NCBI GenBank assembly: GCA_002704915.1
Contig: PAIP01000034.1
Span: forward strand, 69,827-133,826
Reading direction: 5' to 3'
Length of the DNA stretch: 64,000 nucleotides
Source: Parvularcula sp.
Lineage (GTDB): Bacteria; Pseudomonadota; Alphaproteobacteria; Caulobacterales; Parvularculaceae
Shown: piece by piece, positions 17,068 through 27,548 of the stretch
How positions within the stretch are numbered: the stretch's first letter is position 1
How the letters are laid out: every line of letters starts with the position of its first letter
Notes under the pieces: model-generated
The model's database searches: none
What the model was told of the DNA's origin: nothing
Seen by the model: only the letters and a program-made list of their open reading frames with translations
Translations under genes and position numbers: made by a program

Positions 17068-17859
17068 ATGATTGATTTTCGCGCCGCGGGGCCGCTTGAG
17101 CAATTCGAAATCGTCAAGCTTGTGGATCTGCCTTTGGGCGGCATCGACATCTCGCTCACCAATTCGTCGCTGTGGATGCTGATCGGCACCGGCGCGATCA
17201 TTTTGTTCTTTGTGTTTGCAACGCGCCGCGTCAGCCTCATTCCCGGTCGTCTGCAGGGCGCGGCCGAAGTGCTTTACGAATTCATCGCGGATCTCGTGCG
17301 CGACACCATCGGCTCCGACGGGCGCAAGTTTTTCCCTTATGTGTTCACGCTGTTTTTGTGGATTCTTGTCGCCAATCTGTTCGGCCTCTTGCCGACCTTT
17401 CCGGGCGCGCCGCACGGGCTGCATACCTTCACCACCACGAGCCATCTTATCGTGACGCTGGCGCTCGCCATGCTGACGATCCTGATCGTCATCGTTTACG
17501 GCTTTGCCAAAAACGGTCTGAAATTCTTCAAGCTGTTCGCGCCGTCGGGCGTGCCGGTCTGGCTGTTGCCGCTGATCGCGGTCATTGAGGTTGTGTCTTT
17601 CCTCTCGCGACCGATTTCGTTGTCCGTTCGTCTGTTCGCTAACATGTTTGCCGGCCACATCATTCTGAAGCTCTTTGCGGGCTTCATCATCTCGCTATTC
17701 GGCGCGGGCGGCGCTTTTGCGCTGCTCGGGATTTTCCCGTTTCTCGGCACGATTGCGGTGACCATGCTGGAATTCCTGGTCGCGGCCTTGCAGGCTTATG
17801 TGTTCGCGGTTCTCACCTGCATTTATCTCAGCGATGCGGCGCACGCGGCCGATCACTAA
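17068..17859 (+). CDS. atpB: ATP synthase F0 subunit a
   Basis: 263 residues with about six membrane segments. It forms the proton half-channels next to the c-ring in the cytoplasmic membrane. The essential arginine is in SLSVRLFANMFAGH, and QAYVFAVLTCIYLSDA is the typical final helix. Size and order (atpI-atpB-atpE-b'-b) agree with alphaproteobacterial F0 operons, which stand apart from F1 genes. AAAAAGAG precedes the ATG. Confidence 0.96.
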   Translation: MIDFRAAGPLEQFEIVKLVDLPLGGIDISLTNSSLWMLIGTGAIILFFVFATRRVSLIPGRLQGAAEVLYEFIADLVRDTIGSDGRKFFPYVFTLFLWILVANLFGLLPTFPGAPHGLHTFTTTSHLIVTLALAMLTILIVIVYGFAKNGLKFFKLFAPSGVPVWLLPLIAVIEVVSFLSRPISLSVRLFANMFAGHIILKLFAGFIISLFGAGGAFALLGIFPFLGTIAVTMLEFLVAALQAYVFAVLTCIYLSDAAHAADH

Positions 17860-17975
17860 GGGACGACCAAAGGCTTTCCCGCGCGGCTTGATCGAGCCGG
17901 TCGCGGCAACGGGAACAAAAAGGCTCACACCAGTTCAACAGTTCTAAGAAGAAGACAGAACAACAGGAGACTAAA

Positions 17976-18203
17976 ATGGAAGCAGATGCAGCGAAACTGA
18001 TTGGCGCAGGCCTTGCGGCCCTTCCGCTCGCCGGCGCGGCGATCGGCCTTGGCCTCATCTTTTCGGCGTTCCTGTCGGGCGCGTTCCGCAATCCTTCGGC
18101 CAGCGCGCAGAACCAGCCGACCATGCTGCTCGCCTTCGCGCTTACCGAATTCACGGGGCTTCTGGGCTTCGTGATCGCGATGCTCCTCATCTACACCCAG
18201 TAA
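17976..18203 (+). CDS. atpE: ATP synthase F0 subunit c
   Basis: 75 residues, two transmembrane helices joined by the polar RNPSA loop. The glycine-rich first helix (GAAIGLGLIFSAFLSGA) and the second helix with the proton-binding carboxylate Glu in ALTEFTGLLGFVIAMLL identify the c-ring subunit. An excellent AGGAG lies before the ATG. Being H+-type rather than Na+-type is suggested by the lack of an extra Gln/Thr cluster around the carboxylate; this is inference. Confidence 0.96.
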   Translation: MEADAAKLIGAGLAALPLAGAAIGLGLIFSAFLSGAFRNPSASAQNQPTMLLAFALTEFTGLLGFVIAMLLIYTQ

Positions 18204-18237
18204 GGCGTAACCGAGGATCTAACGAAGGGAGAAGACC

Positions 18238-18792
18238 TTGTCCGTCTTTCTCATGATGTCTGCCGCGGCGGCGGAAACCGCGCATGGAGGGGAGGCCGCT
18301 TCCGCCTCCCTGCCGCAGCTCGATCCGACCTGGTGGCCGAGCCAGCTATTCTGGCTCGCGCTTACCTTTGGCGTTCTCTACTGGCTGATGGCGGGCAAGT
18401 TCCTGCCGACGCTGGGCGGCGCCATTGAGGAGCGGCGCGACCGCATTGCGGACGATCTCGACCAGGCGGCGGAATTCCGGCGCCAGGCCGAAGACGCCGA
18501 GGCCGCCTATAACAAGGCGCTCGCCGACGCCCGGGCCAAGGCGCAATCGATCGCAGCGGACACACGGGCCCAGATGGACGAGGAAATCGCCGGGTTGCAG
18601 GCGGAAACGGATGAGGCGCTCGCCAATCAACTGAGCGCCGCCGAAGCCCGCATCGCCTCCATGAAAGCCGACGCCTCCGCCAAGGTGCGCGAGGCGGCGG
18701 CGGACACCACCCGCGCTGTTGTCCAGACCCTGATCGACGAAGCGCCGACGGACGATGCGGTGGCGAAAGCCATCGACGCCGTTCGCGCCTAA
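18238..18792 (+). CDS. atpF': ATP synthase F0 subunit b' (TTG start)
   Basis: 184 residues. One membrane helix (WPSQLFWLALTFGVLYWLMAG is 21 long; key end residues W and G, about 36-56) then a long charged coiled coil forming half of the peripheral stalk. An N-terminal acidic segment before the helix is typical of b' (AtpG/AtpX) of alphaproteobacteria and phototrophs. The TTG start at 18238 is supported by AAGGGAG seven bases upstream; the first ATG (18253) has no such site. Confidence 0.9.
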   Translation: MSVFLMMSAAAAETAHGGEAASASLPQLDPTWWPSQLFWLALTFGVLYWLMAGKFLPTLGGAIEERRDRIADDLDQAAEFRRQAEDAEAAYNKALADARAKAQSIAADTRAQMDEEIAGLQAETDEALANQLSAAEARIASMKADASAKVREAAADTTRAVVQTLIDEAPTDDAVAKAIDAVRA

Positions 18793-18805
18793 AGGACGAA
18801 GACCG

Positions 18806-19378
18806 ATGCTCACATTCGCCGCGCTCGCCGCCGCCGCAGCCCAGGACGCCGCCCATGGCGCGGCCGAAGCCGCCGACCATGCGTCGCCGGGAATTTTTCA
18901 GGACACGGCGATCTATGTCCTGATCGCCTTTGTCATTGTCATCGCCGTGTTCGCCCGCGCCGGCGTTCACAAGATGATGGTGTCCGGTCTCGACAAGCGC
19001 GCGGCGAAAATCGCCGATGAAATCAACGAAGTCCGCAAGATGCGCGAAGAGGCCCAGGAGCTTCTCGCCTCTTATCAACGCCGCCAGCGCGAAGCGGAAG
19101 AAGAAGCCGCCGGCATCATCGAACAGGCGAAAAAGGACGCGGCGCGCATGAGCGCCGAAGCGCGCGCCAAGATCGAGGAACAGACCGAGCGCCGCATCAA
19201 GGCCGCCGAAGACAAGATCGCCCGCGCCGAAGCGCAGGCCCTGTCGGAAGTGCGCGGCCAGACCGCCGATCTCGCCATCGATGCGGCGCGCCACATCATC
19301 CGTGAACGGATGGATGGCGGCGCGCAGGGGCCCTTTATCGACAAGGCGATTTCCGGCCTGCGCGACAAGCTGAACTAA
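18806..19378 (+). CDS. atpF: ATP synthase F0 subunit b
   Basis: 190 residues: a short Ala-rich start, one transmembrane helix (IFQDTAIYVLIAFVIVIAVF), then a long charged coiled coil that links F0 to F1. AAAGGA precedes the ATG at 18806; the reading frame extends upstream into b' but without a ribosome-binding site. It closes the F0 operon; a 7-bp GC hairpin (19403-19421) follows. Confidence 0.93.
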   Translation: MLTFAALAAAAAQDAAHGAAEAADHASPGIFQDTAIYVLIAFVIVIAVFARAGVHKMMVSGLDKRAAKIADEINEVRKMREEAQELLASYQRRQREAEEEAAGIIEQAKKDAARMSAEARAKIEEQTERRIKAAEDKIARAEAQALSEVRGQTADLAIDAARHIIRERMDGGAQGPFIDKAISGLRDKLN

Positions 19379-19402
19379 GAAAAACTTTCCAGCGCCCCTT
19401 TC

Positions 19403-19507
19403 TTCCCCCCTGGCGGGGGAAGTCTCCGCGACGCGGGATGGGGCTTCTTTCTTTTCAAGACACCCCCTCCGTCGCTTCGCGACCCCTCCCCCGTAAACGG
19501 GGGAGGA
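19403..19507. repeat. C/G-rich inverted-repeat element downstream of atpF
   Basis: TTCCCCC-CTGGC-GGGGGAA (19403-19421) forms a 7-bp hairpin, and CCTCCCCC...GGGGGAGG forms a second one ending near 19507. Between them is a CGTCGCTTCGCGAC palindrome. It resembles the element at 34660-34790 in design (CCTCCCCC/GGGGGAGG arms). No T-run follows, so it would be a repeat that may also stop transcription. Confidence 0.55.
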
Positions 19508-19579
19508 GAGCTCTATGCTCGCTGATTTGCTTCAGGGGCGCATGGGGCGGCGGCCATTATACGGCCATTCCGGAACCCG

Positions 19580-19762
19580 TGGATAATTTTTCACGGACTT
19601 TCCGATGGGTGTATGCTGACCGGCAAACTGAGTTCTGAACGGGCTGCGCCTCTGCATTTGCGCGGCGCGCGCTCAAGGAAAAAGGCCGCCGCAATGCAAG
19701 AGCAGGATCGTCCAAATGGCGCCAGACTCGCCTGCAGCCAAGGAAACATGCGGGTAAAAACA
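19580..19762 (-). repeat. Dispersed intergenic repeat, copy A
   Basis: On the minus strand this copy contains TTTTTACCCGCAT, then GAGTCTGGCGCCATTTG, and about 150 bp later GTGAAAAATTATCCAC. The same blocks appear in the same order on the plus strand at 27205-27460. The last block contains a TTATCCAC core, one base short of a DnaA-box consensus. Together with the GC hairpins it fills the 390-bp gap 19379-19768; no gene is credible there. Confidence 0.55.
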
Positions 19763-19768
19763 AACGCC

Positions 19769-20335
19769 TCATTCCCGCTCGGCGCCGACCTTGTGGCCGT
19801 CGGGCGTCACCAGATACCACTCGCCGCCGAAGCTGACGACCTCGTTCCCCTTCGGATCGGCCGCGCCGCCGCCGTCGCGCGTATAATAATAAAGCGGCCA
19901 GCCATTATAGGTGACGAGCTGGTCGTCGCCATAGGAGGTCGCGCCAAGAAGGCTGCGGTCGATCCCGGCGCCGGCGACCGGATTGTTCACCGTCAGGGCC
20001 GGCGGCCAGGCATCAAGGCACTGGCCAGTGCAGGCGAGCCGGGGCTGCGCGCCGTCGGTGACGGTGTCGGCGGTAAACATGTAAAGCGGCCGCCCGGCGC
20101 CGTCGGTCAGATAGCGGCCATATTGCGGACTTTCCTGCGTCATGACGGTGATGGTCTGTTCGGCCTCGAGATCGGACTGACCGATCTCGTCAACGGCGGC
20201 CTCGGCGCGCTCGCCGGGCGTCGTTTCGGCCGTCACATCAGCCTCGCGAGCGACGACGGCGTCGTCCGCGTCGCCGCACGCCACGGTCACAAGCGCGGCC
20301 AGCGCGGGGCCCGCCCATTTCTTCCTGTTCATCAT
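19769..20335 (-). CDS. COG4315-like secreted lipoprotein with two YLTDxxGxxLYxF-type repeats
   Basis: 188 residues. A signal peptide with a VACG lipobox suggests lipidation. Two repeats, RYLTDGAGRPLYMFTADT and LVTYNGWPLYYYTRD, with a Cys pair between them (CTGQCLDAWPP), are the hallmark of the COG4315 / Lipoprotein_15 family of secreted proteins of unknown role. The last residues GGEWYLVTPDG are also typical. It is divergent from the lipocalin gene. Confidence 0.85.
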   Translation of the reverse strand: MMNRKKWAGPALAALVTVACGDADDAVVAREADVTAETTPGERAEAAVDEIGQSDLEAEQTITVMTQESPQYGRYLTDGAGRPLYMFTADTVTDGAQPRLACTGQCLDAWPPALTVNNPVAGAGIDRSLLGATSYGDDQLVTYNGWPLYYYTRDGGGAADPKGNEVVSFGGEWYLVTPDGHKVGAERE

Positions 20336-20480
20336 GGTCTCCCGGATTTATTTCTTGGTGGGAACACGGGGGCCCGCGTCGTTGTTCCCTTGGGCTGAGC
20401 CTGCTCCGGCTGCGTTGCCCGGCAGGATGAATGTGAAATAGGTTTCGCCGGTGGCGGCGAAAATCAGAAAAGGAGACTTC

Positions 20481-21020
20481 ATGCGTCGCATCGTTCCGCT
20501 TCTTGCATTCTTGCTGGCGTCCTGCGGCCAGCCGCCTGTGAACCGCGACACCGCCATGCCGCTCGAGACCGTCGATTATGTGGATCTCGATCGTTATCTC
20601 GGCCTCTGGTATGAGATCGCGCGCTTCCCGAACGGTTTTGAAGAGAATTGCGAAGGCGTCACCGCGGAATATGGCCGGCGCGATGACGGGCTGATTTCCG
20701 TCACCAATACCTGCCGCAAAGGCTCTCCCGATGGCGAAAAAGATGTCGCTGAGGGGCGTGCGCGCATCGTCGATGAAGAGACCAATGCGAAGCTCGAAGT
20801 CAGTTTCTTCGGTCCCTTCTGGGGCGACTACTGGGTGATCGGATTGGCGGAGGATTATTCCCTCGCGCTCGTCGGCGAGCCTTCCGGGCGCTATCTCTGG
20901 ATTTTAAGCCGTACGCCGACGATTTCGGATGAAACGCGCGACGCCGCGGTCAACGACCTCCGCCGCATGGGCTATTATACGGATGAGCTTTACTGGACGG
21001 AGCAGGCGACTTCGCGCTAA
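20481..21020 (+). CDS. Outer-membrane lipoprotein lipocalin (Blc-like)
   Basis: 179 residues. MRRIVPLLAFLLASC is a lipobox signal. The lipocalin motif is DLDRYLGLWYEIARFPNGFE (G-x-W), followed by NTCRKG and WVIGLAEDYSLALVGEPSGR, as in bacterial Blc lipocalins that bind lysophospholipids at the outer membrane. AAAGGAGA lies just before the ATG at 20481. It has its own short intergenic region and is convergent with the next gene. Confidence 0.92.
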   Translation: MRRIVPLLAFLLASCGQPPVNRDTAMPLETVDYVDLDRYLGLWYEIARFPNGFEENCEGVTAEYGRRDDGLISVTNTCRKGSPDGEKDVAEGRARIVDEETNAKLEVSFFGPFWGDYWVIGLAEDYSLALVGEPSGRYLWILSRTPTISDETRDAAVNDLRRMGYYTDELYWTEQATSR

Positions 21021-21023
21021 CGA

Positions 21024-21584
21024 CTAATCAGCTATGACTTCAGTGCCATCGCCATAAGTCACTGTGATTGAAGTTACGCCAGCGTCTCCAAGTGCATCGA
21101 CTAGTTCCCAGAACGCACGCGGTTCGGATGACCCGAAGTCAATGGAAACGGAAGCGCCATCGATTAGAGCGGAATGGATAATGTTGCCGAAGGTTTTGGC
21201 GTCATCATATCTGACTTCTTCAACATCAAACCAATAGTTGAACCATGTATCAATGTCTTCATCCGCAATCGGCTTGTCTGCTTGGATGCGCACATCATCC
21301 CAACGCATCGTCGAAATCGTGATTTCAACTCCACTTCTCGCCCCACTTGTTTCGGGAAACCCTAAACCAGACTCTATCGCTAACTCTTTTACTACCGGTC
21401 CGTCGTCGTTTTGGACGAAATCGACACAATAAAGGTCACCATAAATGGGATTTTCGGCAGGCATTTGAAACTTAACTTCGGGGCTACACATTGTGCAAGC
21501 CGCAAGTTCTTGTTCCACAAATGACTCTAACTGCACGAAGTAGTGATCGCGAACATTTTCAACGATGAGCGTTAAATCGACCAT
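21024..21584 (-). CDS. Hypothetical protein, AT-richer than neighbours
   Basis: 186 residues, acidic, with no signal peptide or membrane segment. I do not recognise the family. A Cys pair CTMC occurs near residue 30. Base and codon use (many A/T-ending codons) differ from the flanking GC-rich genes, which suggests acquisition. GGGGGC precedes the ATG. It is placed between convergent lipocalin and co-directional ccrM. Confidence 0.6.
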   Translation of the reverse strand: MVDLTLIVENVRDHYFVQLESFVEQELAACTMCSPEVKFQMPAENPIYGDLYCVDFVQNDDGPVVKELAIESGLGFPETSGARSGVEITISTMRWDDVRIQADKPIADEDIDTWFNYWFDVEEVRYDDAKTFGNIIHSALIDGASVSIDFGSSEPRAFWELVDALGDAGVTSITVTYGDGTEVIAD

Positions 21585-21642
21585 GCAAAAGCCCCCAACA
21601 ATATGGCCTTGCTATAAGCTTAATGCAAAATGTGTGGAGCGC

Positions 21643-22887
<1,245 letters not shown>

Positions 22888-22925
22888 AAAACGTTAACTT
22901 CTTAATAAGAGAGGTTAACCGCTGG

Positions 22926-23555
22926 TCAGGAGGCTTTGGACGTTTGCGGATACAAGATATTGTGGATCGGCGCGAAACTTCTGCGATGATGTGGTGTGAC
23001 GCCATGGGTGTGCAAACCACGCTGATGTGCGGGCGCGCCATAGCCCTTGTTTTTCTCCCACTCGTAAAAAGGATGCTCGGCAGCGAGATCGCGCATCATC
23101 CGGTCGCGCACCGTCTTCGCGATAATCGATGCGGCGGCGATGGAAAGCGATTTGGCGTCGCCCTTCACCACCATATGGGTGCGCGCCGTCAGCTTCGGTT
23201 TTTGCGACCCGTCGACAATGCACACGCGGGGGCGCGTGTTAAGTCCCGCCTCGGCGCGGGCCATGGCGAGAAATGTCGCCTGAAGAATGTTGATTTTGTC
23301 GATCTCTTCGACGCTGGCCACGCCGACGCTCACCGTGGCGCATTCGCGGATCATCAGGGCGAGCTCATCGCGGCGGGATTCGGCCAGCATTTTCGAATCC
23401 GCAAGTCCGTCAGGGCAGTTCGACGGGTCGAGTATGACAGCCGCCGCCACGACCGGGCCGGCCCAGGGGCCGCGGCCCGCCTCGTCGATCCCCGCGACGG
23501 GGCCCGAATGGATGCGCTCAATATAGCGTTCGATATCGTAGGTCGGCGCGATCAT
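22926..23555 (-). CDS. rnhB: Ribonuclease HII
   Basis: 209 residues. Cuts RNA in RNA-DNA hybrids at single ribonucleotides. AGIDEAGRGPWAGPVVAAAV holds the first active-site Asp-Glu pair, LADSKML and later IVDGSQKP and ASIIAKTVRDRMM give the other family motifs, and KNKGYGAPAHQRGLHTHGVTPHHR (24 residues; key GYG..H) closes it. The frame is open upstream, but MIAPTYDIERY at 23555 leaves the usual short extension before the first motif. Its end is 137 bp from the ccrM start. Confidence 0.93.
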   Translation of the reverse strand: MIAPTYDIERYIERIHSGPVAGIDEAGRGPWAGPVVAAAVILDPSNCPDGLADSKMLAESRRDELALMIRECATVSVGVASVEEIDKINILQATFLAMARAEAGLNTRPRVCIVDGSQKPKLTARTHMVVKGDAKSLSIAAASIIAKTVRDRMMRDLAAEHPFYEWEKNKGYGAPAHQRGLHTHGVTPHHRRSFAPIHNILYPQTSKAS

Positions 23556-23676
23556 CAGGAGCGTTCTTAGCCGCGTTCGCGCCTCGCGCAAAAGCGCTGA
23601 TTTTGCACATGTTGCGCGGGCGCCGGCGGGCCGAAGCAATTGGCGCATCCGAAGGGGCTGTGCTATCCAGCCTGTC

Positions 23677-24081
23677 ATGCCCCGCCAACGATTATACCCG
23701 CTTGCTGATCTTGAAGATATTCCAGGCACCAAGGTTTTCACCGCCCGCCGCAGCCGGCAGGGCTATTATCTGCACAAGTTCTGCATGAGCCTCATGCAGT
23801 CGGAAAACCGTGAGGAATTCAAGAAGAACGAACGCGCCTATCTCGACAAATTTCCCATGACTGAAGACCAGAAACAGGGCGTGCTCGCCCGCGACTTCAA
23901 CAGGCTCATCGAACTCGGCGGCAATATGTATTTCCTCGTGAAAATCGCATCGACGGACGGATGGAGCGCGCAGAAGGCTGTGGGGTCCATGACCGGCATG
24001 ACGCCTGAAGAATACGCCACAATGATGCGCGAAGGCGGGCGCAGCCCGGAGGGCCTGCGCTCCATCAGGGAGGGCAACTGA
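23677..24081 (+). CDS. ligA: Protocatechuate 4,5-dioxygenase alpha subunit-like (LigA)
   Basis: 134 residues, all-helical LigA family: YYLHKFCMSLMQSENREEFK and LIELGGNMYFLVKIASTDG and SMTGMTPEEYATMMREGG are diagnostic. LigA caps the active site of LigB in class III extradiol dioxygenases. It is divergent from rnhB and is followed 3 nt later by ligB. No other ring-cleavage genes (LigC, LigI, LigJ) are in the window. Confidence 0.88.
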   Translation: MPRQRLYPLADLEDIPGTKVFTARRSRQGYYLHKFCMSLMQSENREEFKKNERAYLDKFPMTEDQKQGVLARDFNRLIELGGNMYFLVKIASTDGWSAQKAVGSMTGMTPEEYATMMREGGRSPEGLRSIREGN

Positions 24082-24925
<844 letters not shown>

Positions 24926-24927
<2 letters not shown>

Positions 24928-24948
24928 CAGTTCGAGGCTGTTTTTTTG
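24926..24948 (+). terminator. Possible weak terminator after ligAB
   Basis: A short stem ACAG/CTGT around TTCGAGG is followed directly by seven T. The stem is only 4 bp, so the call is weak; it is the only stem-plus-T-run I see at this end. Confidence 0.35.
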
Positions 24949-24955
24949 TAAGAAA

Positions 24956-25032
24956 TGGCGCACCCGTGAGGATTCGAACCTCAGACCCCCAGATTCGTAG
25001 TCTGGTGCTCTATCCAGCTGAGCTACGGGTGC
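24956..25032 (-). tRNA. tRNA-Arg (anticodon ACG), CCA encoded
   Basis: On the minus strand the cloverleaf is complete: acceptor GCACCCG/CGGGTGC, D stem GCTC/GAGC, anticodon stem CCAGA/TCTGG with loop CTACGAA, five-base variable loop, T stem TGAGG/CCTCA with loop TTCGAAT, discriminator G and an encoded CCA. The anticodon is ACG, reading CGN Arg codons after A34-to-inosine editing. It is convergent with ligB. Confidence 0.97.
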
Positions 25033-25316
25033 CCGTGACGCCAATCCGGCGCGAGGCGCGGGTTTAACCCCAAGACGCCGGCAATTGCAAGCGCTCCGGG
25101 ACTGCCAGTTCATCATTCTCTTACAGCACTGAGTTGCGGGGGTTTTCCGCCCCGCATGTTGCTCTCGCCGGCTCCGGCATGCCCCTGGAAAGGGCGAATC
25201 TGAAAATCACGCATGGGGCGGCCCGCGCCGATCGTCCGGGAAAAAGGGGTCGAAAGGCGGGGCGTCCTCGCGTAAGAATGTTGCAGCAGCGAAGATGAGA
25301 CAGCGGGGCGGGCGAC

Positions 25317-27158
25317 ATGACAATCGGCAGAAAACGGTTTTGGGCGGCGGGCGCTGCGGTGCTGCTGGCGGCGGCCTGCGGGCGGGAGACGGTCACGGAG
25401 ACCGTCGCGCCCGCACCTGAAGGGGCGGCGCAAGACCTCGCGGACCCTGAGGGCGCAAGCGCGGCCCCGGGCCGCTGGTTCATAGCCGCGGCGAACCCTT
25501 ATGCGGTTGAGGCCGGGGCTGAGATCCTCAAAAAGGGCGGCTCGGCCGTTGACGCCGCCATCGCCACACAAGCCGTTCTGGGGCTCGTTGAGCCGCAATC
25601 CTCCGGGCTCGGCGGCGGCGCTTTCATGCTCCATTACGACGCTGAGGCCGATCTTCTCGAAACCTATAACGGACGGGAGATGGCGCCCGCATCCGCGACG
25701 CCGGACCGCTTTTTGACGGAAGACGGCGAGCCCATGAATTTCTACGACGCCGTGGCGGGCGGCCTTTCCATCGGCGTTCCGGGCGCCGTCGCCATGCTCG
25801 AGCTTGCGCATGAGGAACATGGGCGTCTGCCCTGGGCCGAGAATTTCGAAACGGCGATCGCGTTGTCCGAACAAGGTTTCGAGGTCTCGCCGCGGCTGAA
25901 CGGATTGCTTGAGCGGATCCCGCGCCTGAAACAGATGCCGGCCGCTGCGGAATATTTTTATGACGCCGACGGCGCGCCCTGGCCGGTGGGGCATGTGCTG
26001 AAAAATCCGGCTTATGCGCAGACGCTGACTACCGTAGCGCAGGGCGGCGCCGATGCGTTTTACAAAGGACCCATCGCCGAAGCGATTGTCGAAGCGGTCA
26101 ATGGGGCGCCCAATCCCGGCGGGATGACGCTTGCCGATCTTGAAAATTACACGGCGGAAAAACTCGATCCTGTTTGCGGTCCTTATCGCGCCTATCAGGT
26201 CTGTTCCATGGCGCCGCCGAGTTCCGGCGGCGTGACGCTTTTGCAGATTCTTGCGCTGCTTGAGAAGTTCGATATGGCGGGCGCGGGCGCCGGGTCCGTT
26301 GAAGCGCTGCACCTTTTGTTTGAGGCTTCGCGTCTGGCTTATGCCGACCGCAACGAATATCTCGCCGACAATGAAATGCTGGCCGATGAAGAAGAAGGGC
26401 TTTCTTCCGCTGCGGTCATCGCAGGGCTGTTGAATCCCGCCTATTTGCAGGCGCGCACAGAGCTGATCGATCCGATGAGGGCGGCCGACAGCGTGGAGGC
26501 CGGCGATCCCTCCGCCTATGAAATTGAAGAGGGCGCCGGAGAATGGAAGCGCTATGGCGCTGACGCCTCGCCGGAACCGCCTTCCACCAGCCATTTCGTT
26601 ATTGTTGATGGCGCCGGGAATGTCGTTTCCATGACGACGACCGTGGAGTTTGCGTTCGGCAGCCACCAGATGGCCGCCGGCATGGTGCTCAACAATCAGC
26701 TTACGGACTTTTCCTTCCTCCCGGTGCGCGACGGCAAGCCTGTGGCGAATGCGGTCGCGCCGGGCAAACGCCCGCGCAGCTCCATGACGCCGGCGATTGT
26801 CTTTGACAGCGACGGGGATGTCTGGGCGGCTGCGGGATCGCCGGGCGGCCCCGCCATCATCGGTTACGTTGCGAAAACGCTGATCGCTATGATCGATTGG
26901 GGAATGACCACACAGGAGGCGGTCAACTTTCCCAACGCCGTCTACCCGCGCGGCGCGCCGCTTCTTGAGGAAGACAGATTCGACGCGCAGATCGTCGAAG
27001 GCCTCAAGGCGCGCGGCCATTCGGAATTGACGGTGCGGGCGCTCAACAGCGGCGTTCATGCGTTCAAGCGCCTCGATGACGGATCGTTCGAAGGCGGTGC
27101 CGATCTGCGCCGCGAAGGCGTCTTTCTGACGGGCGAGGTCGCGGCGGAGGCGGAATAA
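25317..27158 (+). CDS. ggt: Gamma-glutamyltransferase (lipoprotein form)
   Basis: 613 residues. An N-terminal lipobox (AVLLAAAC) predicts a lipid-anchored periplasmic enzyme. The conserved core includes GGSAVDAAIATQAVLGLVEP, SGLGGGAFMLHY, the catalytic Thr424 in PSTSHFVIVDGAGN, where the precursor self-cleaves, and the GSPGGPAIIGY block. It hydrolyses or transfers gamma-glutamyl groups, mainly from glutathione. An unremarkable 284-bp gap (25033-25316) separates it from the tRNA. No known partner is adjacent. Confidence 0.93.
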   Translation: MTIGRKRFWAAGAAVLLAAACGRETVTETVAPAPEGAAQDLADPEGASAAPGRWFIAAANPYAVEAGAEILKKGGSAVDAAIATQAVLGLVEPQSSGLGGGAFMLHYDAEADLLETYNGREMAPASATPDRFLTEDGEPMNFYDAVAGGLSIGVPGAVAMLELAHEEHGRLPWAENFETAIALSEQGFEVSPRLNGLLERIPRLKQMPAAAEYFYDADGAPWPVGHVLKNPAYAQTLTTVAQGGADAFYKGPIAEAIVEAVNGAPNPGGMTLADLENYTAEKLDPVCGPYRAYQVCSMAPPSSGGVTLLQILALLEKFDMAGAGAGSVEALHLLFEASRLAYADRNEYLADNEMLADEEEGLSSAAVIAGLLNPAYLQARTELIDPMRAADSVEAGDPSAYEIEEGAGEWKRYGADASPEPPSTSHFVIVDGAGNVVSMTTTVEFAFGSHQMAAGMVLNNQLTDFSFLPVRDGKPVANAVAPGKRPRSSMTPAIVFDSDGDVWAAAGSPGGPAIIGYVAKTLIAMIDWGMTTQEAVNFPNAVYPRGAPLLEEDRFDAQIVEGLKARGHSELTVRALNSGVHAFKRLDDGSFEGGADLRREGVFLTGEVAAEAE

Positions 27159-27204
27159 AGGAGAGCGGCGCGGCCCGTTGCGCCGGAATTTGCCGGATGT
27201 CGCG

Positions 27205-27460
27205 CCTCTTTTTACCCGCATATTTTCTGCCTTTCGGCCGAGTCTGGCGCCATTTGATATTTTCTGCTCCTGGCGTTTCACCTTTGGTCTTTCCACAGTC
27301 GTCGAGCCTGCGCCGCCCTGTGTTCGCAGAAGCGGCGTCTGCGATATGTCCGGATCTCGGATCGGCGCAGCGGCGGTTGTTCGCGCCGCCGGGTCCGCCC
27401 TTTGCCCGGAAGGACAGGGGAGACTTTAAAGCCTGGGCGGCGGTGGTGGATAACTATTCA
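27205..27460 (+). repeat. Dispersed intergenic repeat, copy B
   Basis: On the plus strand: CTTTTTACCCGCATATTTTC, then GAGTCTGGCGCCATTTG, several GC palindromes, and GTGGATAACTATTCAC near 27448. The blocks recur in order in copy A (19580-19762, minus strand) with mutations between them. It fills most of the 390-bp gap 27159-27548 between ggt and the histidine-kinase gene; no credible gene was found there. Confidence 0.55.
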
Positions 27461-27548
27461 CCAACACTGGGAAATATTGAAGAATTCGCCCTCAAGCTGT
27501 ATTTTTCCCGCCATAGGGGTGCGCGATTTTACGGGTGAAACGTCAATC

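Noticed and set aside
19613-20398. 261-codon plus-strand frame over the repeat and the COG4315 lipoprotein
   Set aside because: Composed of repeat sequence and antisense of a recognised lipoprotein gene.
20348-20557. 69-codon minus-strand frame over the lipocalin start
   Set aside because: Lies antisense to the lipocalin signal peptide and has no ribosome-binding site or family match.
22894-22918. CtrA binding site near ccrM
   Set aside because: Three TTAA elements are present but none are spaced TTAA-N7-TTAA.
25113-27296. 727-codon open frame on the minus strand across ggt
   Set aside because: It is a mirror of the gamma-glutamyltransferase gene; low-complexity Arg/Gly/His-rich protein with no family features.
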